Program-made: the position numbers and the translations under genes
Notes under the pieces: model-generated
What the model was told of the DNA's origin: nothing
Databases searched by the model: none
The model's input: only the letters and a program-made list of their open reading frames with translations
Origin: DUNY01 sp964520055
GTDB lineage: Bacteria > Bacillota > Thermosediminibacteria > Thermosediminibacterales > Tepidanaerobacteraceae
Length of the DNA stretch: 16,916 nucleotides
Assembly: GCA_964520055.1 (NCBI GenBank)
Contig: CAZFME010000045.1
Span: 1 to 16,916, forward strand
Reading direction: 5' to 3'
Part shown: positions 8,553 through 14,319 of the stretch, piece by piece
How positions within the stretch are numbered: the first letter of the stretch is position 1
Layout: each line of letters opens with the position of its first letter

Positions 8553-9560
8553 ATGCTTGTGGAACGTCGTTTATCCAACGTAAATCTGGCTGAAGAACTG
8601 ATTAGAAGTTGCGGTTTGACCGTAAATTATAATGTTGATTACACGGTAGGTATATTTTGTGATGATAAACTCATAGCAACCGGTTCTCTTTTGGGAGACA
8701 TGATACAGATGCTTGCAGTGTCACCCGATTATCAAGGAGAAGATTTATCTGCTATTGTCATTACTCACCTGATTAAACACGCCCTTGAAATGAATAAAAG
8801 TAATCTCTATCTTTTTACCAAACCGGATAATATAAGTATATTTATACCCTTAGGCTTTGATGTTGTAGCTGTTGCAAAGCCCTATGCTGCACTTATGGAA
8901 TGGGGTCGGCCGAGTATTGTAGAATACTGCCACAAAATTCGGGCACAAGCAGGAGAAATTAGCCAAGATGCGTCAGCAATCGTAATGAACTGCAATCCCT
9001 TTACTCTTGGCCATCGTTATCTGATTGAAACGGCAGCAGCACAAAGCAGCAAGGTACTTGTATTGTTAGTTCAAGAGGACCTTTCGGTATTTCCTTTTGA
9101 TGTGCGCTACAAACTCGTATGTGAAGGGATAGATCACTTGCCTAATGTTAGAGTAATCCCCGGTGGAAGATATGTGGTTTCACATCTCACTTTTCCCTCT
9201 TATTTTACAAAGGATGCACAATTAGCTTATGCTCACAGTGCCATGGATGTGGAAATCTTTTTAAAACATATCGTGCCCACTCTTAACATTATAAAACGGT
9301 ATATTGGTACCGAACCCTTTTCTCCAGTAACGGAAATATACAATAGAACCATAAAGAAACGCCTCATTCCAGCAGGAATAGAAGTAGTAGAACTCGATCG
9401 AATGGAAAAGTCCGGCACAGCAATCAGTGCCTCCCGCGTTAGGCAACTACTGTCACAGGATAATATGACAGCAGTAAAAGAGCTGGTACCAAAAATTACA
9501 TATAACTATCTTATAAGTAAAGCTGCAATACCGGTTCTAAATAGGTTGAAAAATAAATAA
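8553..9560 (+). CDS. citC: [Citrate (pro-3S)-lyase] ligase
   Basis: Citrate lyase ligase acetylates the thiol of the citrate lyase acyl-carrier prosthetic group using acetate and ATP, switching the lyase on. The 335 residues resemble E. coli CitC end to end. An N-terminal GNAT-like domain covers about 1-125. A nucleotidyltransferase domain follows with NPFTLGHRYL (148-157, the HxGH-type ATP motif), GTEPFSPVTEIYN near 252 and ISASRVRQLL (291-300). A GGAGG site precedes the ATG. It is the third and last gene of the rightward arm. Unusually, no citDEF, citX or citG accompanies it in the window, so its partner lyase must lie elsewhere, or the protein serves another acyl-carrier lyase such as a citramalate-lyase-like enzyme. 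Its presence is the strongest pointer that the cluster concerns citrate. Confidence 0.9.
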   Translation: MLVERRLSNVNLAEELIRSCGLTVNYNVDYTVGIFCDDKLIATGSLLGDMIQMLAVSPDYQGEDLSAIVITHLIKHALEMNKSNLYLFTKPDNISIFIPLGFDVVAVAKPYAALMEWGRPSIVEYCHKIRAQAGEISQDASAIVMNCNPFTLGHRYLIETAAAQSSKVLVLLVQEDLSVFPFDVRYKLVCEGIDHLPNVRVIPGGRYVVSHLTFPSYFTKDAQLAYAHSAMDVEIFLKHIVPTLNIIKRYIGTEPFSPVTEIYNRTIKKRLIPAGIEVVELDRMEKSGTAISASRVRQLLSQDNMTAVKELVPKITYNYLISKAAIPVLNRLKNK

Positions 9561-9562
9561 CT

Positions 9563-9596
9563 TATAGCCTGCTGTTAATTCGTTAAACTAGCTATA
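9563..9596. repeat. Inverted repeat after citC
   Basis: TATAGC (9563-9568) and GCTATA (9591-9596) flank 22 bases that contain a small TTAA-TTCG-TTAA hairpin. On the minus strand the structure is followed by a T-rich tract, so it may act as a weak terminator for the toxin remnant. On the plus strand no T-run follows. The same hexamer pair occurs at 6433-6449. Confidence 0.3.
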
Positions 9597-9766
9597 GAAT
9601 ATAAAAGCTCAGGTATTATAGAAAGAGAGCGAATAGCGACCATCAGTTCATTTTTTACCTTGCGAGCAGTAAAAGGACTTTTCTGCGCCAGAAACCGAAC
9701 ATGGCCCGCCTGCATCTGACGGGCACGGTCGGAAATAATCACCTTATATTTAGGCTTCTTTTCCAT
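9575..9766 (-). pseudogene. Truncated RelE/ParE-family toxin
   Basis: The ATG at 9766 overlaps the antitoxin 3' end by 17 bases and starts a 63-residue product beginning MEKKPKYKVIISDRARQM. The sequence FLAQKSPFTARKVKNELMVAIRSLSIIPE matches the N-terminal two helices of RelE/ParE-type toxins. Family members are usually about 90-105 residues and continue into the beta-sheet with the catalytic or target-contacting C-terminal strands. Here the reading frame ends after an unrelated LLYSIASLTN tail. I see no continuation in the other two minus-strand frames before citC, which ends only 14 bases away. The toxin is therefore probably inactive, cut off by a rearrangement. Translational coupling to the antitoxin is preserved. 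Confidence 0.7.
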
Positions 9767-10034
9767 GCTCCACCTCATCAATAATGCTTTCCAGATAGCT
9801 GTCAAGTTCATCCGGCGTAATTCCAGTACGTCCGGCCAGACGATCTTCCTCGACTGCCAATAGTTCTTCCCTCAGCTTCAACATTTTTTCACGGCTGGTA
9901 AAAGCCTCTATATCCATAACCACGAGATCGCCCTCACTGTTTTTCGTAAGATACACAGGCTCCCCGGAGGACTTGCACAAAGCCTCAATTTCATTGTAAT
10001 TCTGCCTGATGCTTGCGGACGGTTTAATCTGCAT
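9750..10034 (-). CDS. Phd/YefM-family antitoxin
   Basis: A 94-residue antitoxin of the Phd/YefM type. The N-terminal half (SIRQNYNEIEALCKSSGEPV, then YLTKNSEGDLVVMDIEAF) is the DNA-binding dimerisation fold. The C-terminal half from about residue 48 is charged and helical, suited to wrapping the toxin. In intact modules such proteins repress their own promoter and neutralise the toxin. A GGAGT ribosome site lies before the ATG, and a TATAAT -10 box is 34 bases upstream. The downstream toxin gene overlaps the stop but is truncated, so this is likely an orphan antitoxin left after module decay. Confidence 0.85.
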   Translation of the reverse strand: MQIKPSASIRQNYNEIEALCKSSGEPVYLTKNSEGDLVVMDIEAFTSREKMLKLREELLAVEEDRLAGRTGITPDELDSYLESIIDEVEHGKEA

Positions 10035-10067
10035 GGTATCAACTCCTTATAGTAACATTCTAACAAT

Positions 10068-10073
10068 ATTATA
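10068..10073 (-). promoter_or_regulatory. -10 box of antitoxin promoter
   Basis: A perfect minus-strand TATAAT 34 bases before the antitoxin ATG. The -35 region (TTCGAA-like at 18 bases spacing) is weak, consistent with a regulated toxin-antitoxin promoter. Confidence 0.45.
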
Positions 10074-10133
10074 CTCTTATTATGCTATAATTTCGAATTA
10101 CGAATTGCTTTAAGAGGTTCAGGCTTCTGTACT

Positions 10134-10151
10134 CTGTGAATATATTCACAG
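10134..10151. promoter_or_regulatory. Perfect 18-bp palindrome, CRP/FNR-type site
   Basis: CTGTGAATATATTCACAG is perfectly self-complementary and contains TGTGA-N6-TCACA, the core of CRP/FNR-superfamily operators. It is bracketed by a further inverted pair, AGGCTT (10121-10126) and AAGCCT (10157-10162). It lies between the leftward antitoxin promoter and the rightward riboswitch promoter. It may be an operator or, in RNA, a hairpin ending antisense read-through. Within the 558-base stretch 10035-10592, the rest of 10074-10279 shows no coding or RNA gene that I can recognise. Confidence 0.5.
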
Positions 10152-10279
10152 GTTGCAAGCCTTGTGATAAGCTAGCTGTCTGATGACCATAAATATATAA
10201 CTTCATCACTTACTTGCATTTAATAGTGAAATTATTGTTAGAGTGAGCAGGAAAAAAGTTATTGTTGTTGAATACTATA

Positions 10280-10285
10280 TATAAT
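10280..10285 (+). promoter_or_regulatory. -10 box of riboswitch/cobT transcript
   Basis: A perfect TATAAT lies about 15-20 bases before the riboswitch fold, the right place for the leader's start. No good -35 hexamer is seen at standard spacing (10257-10262 reads AGTTAT), so activation or a relaxed promoter is possible. Confidence 0.45.
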
Positions 10286-10299
10286 GTAATAGTAAGCTT

Positions 10300-10459
10300 T
10301 TTTAGGTGCCCAATTTGGGAGAATAGGGAATCAGGTGCAAATCCTGTAGCGGTCCCGCCACTGTGAGCAGGGAGTCACCCACAGTTGCCACCGGAGGTCA
10401 TAACCTTTCGGGAAGGCGTGGGCAAACGTTGAACTGCAAGCCAGGAGACCTGCCTAAAA
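10300..10459 (+). promoter_or_regulatory. Cobalamin (B12) riboswitch
   Basis: A full cobalamin-riboswitch aptamer precedes cobT. Recognisable conserved segments are AGGTGCC at the start, GGGAATCAGGTGCAAATCC, GCGGTCCCGCCACTGT, and the B12 box GCCAGGAGACCTGCC near 10439-10454. The closing P1 helix is TTTTAGG (10300-10306) with CCTAAAA (10453-10459). Adenosylcobalamin-class aptamers normally reduce expression when B12 is plentiful. Here a strong intrinsic terminator 25 bases downstream provides the likely output on cobT. Confidence 0.95.
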
Positions 10460-10484
10460 CTGCTCTATCTTTTAGGATGATGGT

Positions 10485-10529
10485 AAAGTCCTAAGACTGA
10501 AGTTAAAACTTCAGTCTTAGGACTTTTTT
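10485..10529 (+). terminator. Rho-independent terminator of the riboswitch
   Basis: Perfect 18-bp stem between 10485-10502 and 10509-10526 with a TTAAAA loop, ending in a TTTTTT run. It is the expression platform between the aptamer and cobT. TTTTAGG at 10470-10476 can pair with CCTAAGA in its left arm (10490-10496, one G-U), a possible antiterminator. Confidence 0.92.
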
Positions 10530-10592
10530 ATCTGCATCCAAATACTGAGTTTAAGCTCAACCTATAAATTTATTTTGCAAGGAGGAAATATT

Positions 10593-11648
10593 ATGAATAA
10601 GTTAGAACAAACTCTTCAACAAATTGAACCTCTTGATGAAGAGGTTATGAAAAAAACTCAGGCAAGGTTGGATGATTTGACAAAACCCCCTGGAAGCTTA
10701 GGTGTGCTGGAGGATGTGGCAAAACAAATAGCCGGAATCACAGGTCAAGTAATCCCGGCATTGCCAGGGAAAGCTGCCATTTTGATGGCCGGAGACCACG
10801 GTATTGTTAAAGAAGGAGTAGCTCCGTTTCCGCAGGAAGTAACACCTCAGATGGTACTCAACTTTGTAAATGGCGGTGCCGCCATGAGCGTATTGACAAG
10901 GCATGAAAACGCTAAGTTGTATGTAGTTGATGTTGGTGTTGCTTCAGATCTGCCTGATGTACCAAATATCATCAAAAGAAAAGTGGCTTATGGAACAAAA
11001 AATATGGCAGAAGGCCCTGCTATGACTCGAGAGCAAGCTATACAAGCTATAGAAGTAGGAATTGAAATAACCGAAATGGCAATTAAGAGAGGTGCGGGTC
11101 TTATAGCTACCGGTGAAATGGGAATTGGTAATACCTCTCCAAGTACGGCTATTATTGCCACCTTCAGTAAACGCCAGGTTAAAGATGTAGTAGGTCGCGG
11201 TACAGGTGTCAATGACGATAGCCTGAAAATCAAAATAGTGGCTATTGAAAAGTCCTTAGAAGTAAACAAACCTGAGCCTAGCAAACCCTTGGAAGTTTTG
11301 ACAAAAGTCGGTGGCTTGGAAATTGCAGGGCTTACCGGAGTGATACTGGCATGTGCTGCAAATCGAATACCGGTTATTATCGACGGCTTTATTTCCGGGG
11401 CTGCCGCAGTCATAGCTGGAGAGATGGCACCCTTGGCAAAGAATTATATGCTAGGCTCTCATCTTTCCGAGGAACCCGGTCATAAGGTAATGCTGGACTT
11501 TTTAGGCATCAAACCGATGCTGATGATGAACATGCGGTTAGGTGAAGGCACCGGTGCAGCCCTTGCAATGAATCTGGTAGATGCAAGTCTTAAAATATTA
11601 AAGGAAATGGCAACATTCAGTGAAGCCGGTGTATCCTCCGAACTGTAG
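10593..11648 (+). CDS. cobT: Nicotinate-nucleotide:dimethylbenzimidazole phosphoribosyltransferase
   Basis: CobT transfers the phosphoribosyl group of nicotinate mononucleotide to 5,6-dimethylbenzimidazole or another lower base, making the alpha-ribotide for the cobalamin nucleotide loop. The 351-residue protein is of normal length (about 350). Motifs: KPPGSLG (31-37), GDHGI (67-71), PQEVTPQM (80-87), GEMGIGNTSPSTA (174-186) and RLGEGTGAALAM (315-326), where Glu318 corresponds to the catalytic Glu317 of the Salmonella enzyme. The ATG at 10593 is chosen because AAGGAGG lies seven bases before it. It is the only cobalamin gene in the window, under riboswitch control, and is followed by a long hairpin, so it is probably monocistronic. 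This suggests cobalamin salvage or assembly with other steps encoded elsewhere. Confidence 0.96.
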   Translation: MNKLEQTLQQIEPLDEEVMKKTQARLDDLTKPPGSLGVLEDVAKQIAGITGQVIPALPGKAAILMAGDHGIVKEGVAPFPQEVTPQMVLNFVNGGAAMSVLTRHENAKLYVVDVGVASDLPDVPNIIKRKVAYGTKNMAEGPAMTREQAIQAIEVGIEITEMAIKRGAGLIATGEMGIGNTSPSTAIIATFSKRQVKDVVGRGTGVNDDSLKIKIVAIEKSLEVNKPEPSKPLEVLTKVGGLEIAGLTGVILACAANRIPVIIDGFISGAAAVIAGEMAPLAKNYMLGSHLSEEPGHKVMLDFLGIKPMLMMNMRLGEGTGAALAMNLVDASLKILKEMATFSEAGVSSEL

Positions 11649-11705
11649 TAAAACAATCTTTTGATTAAACAGTGTCACAGAACAATTAATTACTTTATCT
11701 TCTGA

Positions 11706-11762
11706 ACTATATTAAACAACTCCTTCACTTAATAGTACAGTGAAGGAGTTGTTTAATATAGT
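11706..11762. terminator. Perfect 23-bp hairpin after cobT
   Basis: Positions 11706-11728 are exactly complementary to 11740-11762 around an 11-base loop. The GC-richer core, AACTCCTTCAC with GTGAAGGAGTT, is followed by GTTTAATATAGT on either strand. It is probably a transcription terminator usable in both directions, although the T-run (three) is short. A miniature mobile palindrome cannot be excluded. Confidence 0.6.
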
Positions 11763-11810
11763 ATGCTTTGTTAGAATTAGAAATGCTATGTGAACATTTT
11801 TAGGATAAAA

Positions 11811-11840
11811 TTGACTTCTTACAGTAGAGTCAAATATAAA
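11811..11840 (+). promoter_or_regulatory. Candidate splB promoter with dyad
   Basis: TTGACT (11811-11816) and TATAAA (11835-11840) are separated by 18 bases, a plausible sigma-A-type promoter 38 bases before splB. The -35 is also the left arm of a perfect inverted repeat TTGACT-N11-AGTCAA (11811-11833). I did not find a convincing sigma-G promoter, which would be expected for a forespore gene by analogy with Bacillus. Confidence 0.45.
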
Positions 11841-11877
11841 ATTTGAAACCTGGATAAACTAACTTGGGTGATTCTTC

Positions 11878-12903
11878 ATGGATATATTTATACCAAAAAG
11901 AGCTCTTTTTGAAAGAAACGCACTGAACTACCCCATAGGAAATTACATCTTCGACAGGATGCGAGATTTGGGCGTGGATACATCTTTTATCGGTTCACAC
12001 AACCGTGTGACCGGTATACCCGGAAAAACCGCTCAAGAGGCTTATTTTGAAGGCAAAAGGACTTTGGTGGTAGGTGTGAGAAGAACCCTTGATTTTCAAA
12101 CATGTAAACCCTCAGCCCACTATCAACTGCCATTGGTAACCAGCTGTATCGGTGAATGTGAATATTGTTATTTAAATACAACTTTGGGTAAAAAGCCTTA
12201 TATCAGGGTATATGTGAATATTGATGATATTTTATCCCGGGCTAAAGATTATATTGATGAGAGAAAACCTGATATTACAGTTTTTGAAGGTGCTGCCACA
12301 TCGGACCCACTGCCGGTAGAACCATATACCGGTTCATTGAGAAGGTCGATAGAATTTTTCGGTGCTGAAAAGCTTAGCCTTTTTCGCTTTGTAACCAAGT
12401 TTACAAATGTTGATTCTCTACTTGATGTAAATCACAATGGCAGGACCACTTTTCGGTTCAGTATAAACTCCGAAAGTATAATTCGTAAATATGAGCATAG
12501 GACACCAGCTCTAGATGAACGGATAAAGGCAGCTGTAAAGGTGGCATCAGCCGGTTTCCCGCTGGGTTTTATAATAGGACCGATTTTTCATTATTCGGAA
12601 TGGAAAAAAGAATACGGGCAAATGTTGGAAAAACTTGCACAAAACCTTTCCGGGAAGATAAATGCCCCACTTGCTTTTGAACTTATCACCCACCGCTTTA
12701 CTGCAAGAGCCAAAAGAAATATTTTTGAGATATTTCCAAAAACCCAACTCCCACTTGATGAGAAGGACAGAAAGTTCAAATTCGGTCAATTTGGATATGG
12801 TAAATATGTTTACCCCAAAGATAAAATGGCAGAATTAAAAACATTTTTTATAGAAAAAACCCGGGAAACTTTCCCGGATGCAGATATTTTATATTTTGTA
12901 TAA
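11878..12903 (+). CDS. splB: Spore photoproduct lyase (radical SAM)
   Basis: SplB reverses the thymine dimer called spore photoproduct in DNA of germinating spores, using S-adenosylmethionine and a [4Fe-4S] cluster. The 341 residues match the family (about 340). The radical-SAM cysteines are Cys90, Cys94 and Cys97 in CIGECEYC, with Tyr96 and Tyr98 nearby. The segment FEGAATSD places Ala140 where Bacillus subtilis has the hydrogen-donating Cys141. Cys76 in FQTCKPSAHYQ is close to Cys74, which I recall as the donor in the Clostridium acetobutylicum enzyme. The protein is thus of the clostridial subtype and probably active. The ribosome site is weak (GGGTGA). It stands alone between the hairpin after cobT and the zinc-ribbon gene. 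Its presence shows an endospore-former. Confidence 0.95.
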   Translation: MDIFIPKRALFERNALNYPIGNYIFDRMRDLGVDTSFIGSHNRVTGIPGKTAQEAYFEGKRTLVVGVRRTLDFQTCKPSAHYQLPLVTSCIGECEYCYLNTTLGKKPYIRVYVNIDDILSRAKDYIDERKPDITVFEGAATSDPLPVEPYTGSLRRSIEFFGAEKLSLFRFVTKFTNVDSLLDVNHNGRTTFRFSINSESIIRKYEHRTPALDERIKAAVKVASAGFPLGFIIGPIFHYSEWKKEYGQMLEKLAQNLSGKINAPLAFELITHRFTARAKRNIFEIFPKTQLPLDEKDRKFKFGQFGYGKYVYPKDKMAELKTFFIEKTRETFPDADILYFV

Positions 12904-12989
12904 TCCTTAGGACAAAAGAAAGTAAAGTTAAGTAGGAAAAACCGTCGACTGTGAAGGATTAACCCCTTTATTTTCCTTATTGATTGTTA

Positions 12990-12995
12990 TATAAT
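12990..12995 (+). promoter_or_regulatory. -10 box before zinc-ribbon gene
   Basis: A perfect TATAAT 35 bases before the zinc-ribbon start codon. The -35 at 17 bases spacing (TTTATT) is poor, so this is only a candidate. Confidence 0.35.
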
Positions 12996-13030
12996 TTACA
13001 ATGAATTGAGCATTTACGGGAGGAAGGTTT

Positions 13031-13393
13031 ATGTTTTTCTTTGGCATTTTTGGAATTCAGCAAAAGGACCGCTCTATAAAGGAATTTGACAATATTATTT
13101 GCCCTGAGTGCGGTAGGCTCACTCGAGCAGAATTCACGGAGTCGTATACATATTTTCACTTCTTTTTTATCCCGCTGTTCAAATGGAACAGACAATATTT
13201 TTTTCAGCTTAGATGCTGTGGCAGTATATACACGGTAGACACTGATTATGTTGACGAACTACGGCGTAGTGATGATGTAGATTTTGACCGGCTTAAAAAA
13301 ATGCAAACACCAAGCAATATTTGTCCAAACTGTGGAAGTTTTATCAACCCAAATTTCGCTTATTGCCCCTTTTGTGGTCAAAAACGCTCTTAA
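13031..13393 (+). CDS. Small double zinc-ribbon protein
   Basis: A 120-residue protein with four cysteine pairs. CPEC (Cys24, Cys27) and a CC pair (Cys62, Cys63) bracket an aromatic-rich stretch (YFHFFFIPLFKWN, 41-53). CPNC (98, 101) and CPFC (112, 115) form a C-terminal zinc ribbon. The hydrophobic middle may contact a membrane or form a beta-hairpin of the first ribbon; it is too short and interrupted for a confident transmembrane helix. The C-terminal ribbon is a common accessory module, so no specific role can be given. A GGGAGGAAGG site precedes the ATG. Its TAA stop overlaps the convergent dapB stop by four bases. Real gene likely; function unknown. Confidence 0.8.
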   Translation: MFFFGIFGIQQKDRSIKEFDNIICPECGRLTRAEFTESYTYFHFFFIPLFKWNRQYFFQLRCCGSIYTVDTDYVDELRRSDDVDFDRLKKMQTPSNICPNCGSFINPNFAYCPFCGQKRS

Positions 13394-14145
13394 AGACTTA
13401 GATTGTTTATCAGATCTTGCATAGTATAATAACCCGGTTTTTGCTCCGCAATAAATCTTATGACTTTTACCGCACCACTGCCTAATACTTTTCTTGACGT
13501 CAGGTTATGAGAGATTTGTATGGTTTCATCTTCACCTATAAATAACACCACATGTTCTCCTACTAAATTGCCACCCCGAATAGAATGAATACCAATTTCT
13601 TTTTTATCGCGTTTTTTTCTTTTGTCAGACCTGTTATATACATAATCCACATCTTGTCGCACTTCTTTAACTGCATCAGCAATCATTAGGGCCGTACCGC
13701 TGGGTGCATCTATCTTCTGATTGTGGTGTTTTTCCACAATCTCGATATCATAATCGGTTAAAATTCCGGCTATCTGCTTAGCTAAATTTAAAAGCAATGA
13801 AACTCCTAAACACATGTTATGTGAAACAAATACAGGTACAATTTTGGAAGCACTATAAAGCATTTCTTTATGTTCTTCTCCTAGACCCGTGGTACCTACT
13901 GCTAAGGCAATGCCTTTAGACACAGCATATTCAGTAAGTCCTTTTATTACTGAAGGATTGGAAAAATCTATGATTACATCCGGGTTTTCCGGGATTTTAA
14001 AAAAGTCATCGTAAATGACTAAATCCCCTTGCTCATAAGCTATATCAAAACCTGCTATTGTTTTCATATCCTCATGAGTATTTATCAATTGAGTGATGGC
14101 TTTCCCCATTTTTCCCAGAGCCCCGCTTACAACTACTTTTATCAT
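13390..14145 (-). CDS. dapB: 4-hydroxy-tetrahydrodipicolinate reductase
   Basis: DapB reduces the product of DapA to tetrahydrodipicolinate with NAD(P)H, in lysine and diaminopimelate synthesis. In spore-formers the same branch supplies precursor for dipicolinate. The 251 residues begin MIKVVVSGALGKMGKA, the nucleotide-binding loop. The substrate-binding and catalytic block EKHHNQKIDAPSGTAL spans 138-153, with the His pair at 140-141 and Lys144. RGGNLVGEH (190-198) follows, as in family members. The ATG at 14145 follows TGGAGGT at proper distance; the longer frame opening at 14169 lacks a site. No other dap gene is near, so it appears monocistronic. It is divergent from rubrerythrin and tail-to-tail with the zinc-ribbon gene. 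Confidence 0.96.
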   Translation of the reverse strand: MIKVVVSGALGKMGKAITQLINTHEDMKTIAGFDIAYEQGDLVIYDDFFKIPENPDVIIDFSNPSVIKGLTEYAVSKGIALAVGTTGLGEEHKEMLYSASKIVPVFVSHNMCLGVSLLLNLAKQIAGILTDYDIEIVEKHHNQKIDAPSGTALMIADAVKEVRQDVDYVYNRSDKRKKRDKKEIGIHSIRGGNLVGEHVVLFIGEDETIQISHNLTSRKVLGSGAVKVIRFIAEQKPGYYTMQDLINNLSL

Positions 14146-14179
14146 GATTAAATACCTCCAATTTTGCATACTATATTGA

Positions 14180-14206
14180 TTGACAGTATATATTACGTAA
14201 TATTAT
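14180..14206 (+). promoter_or_regulatory. Candidate rubrerythrin promoter with palindrome
   Basis: A perfect TTGACA (14180-14185) is followed after 15 bases by TATTAT (14201-14206). Within it lies the perfect 14-bp palindrome ATATTACGTAATAT (14190-14203). The palindrome would also fall upstream of the divergent dapB start. It does not match the PerR or Rex consensus as I know them. The leader to the rubrerythrin ATG would be about 105 bases. Confidence 0.4.
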
Positions 14207-14319
14207 CATTTAGTCCCACGTTATTCAATAATTTTTTTATTTTACTAGAAGGAATTATCGATTTTATGTCGAATTATATTAATAGCAAACATAACTATTA
14301 TCACAAGGAGGCTAATACT

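Noticed and set aside
10988..11413. 141-residue open frame on the minus strand
   Set aside because: It lies fully within cobT, has no ribosome site and its composition mirrors the antisense of a well-conserved gene.
14164..14319. 52-residue N-terminal extension of rubrerythrin
   Set aside because: The upstream ATG has no ribosome site, the stretch is promoter-like and AT-rich, and the start at 14320 has AAGGAGG and gives a normal-length protein.
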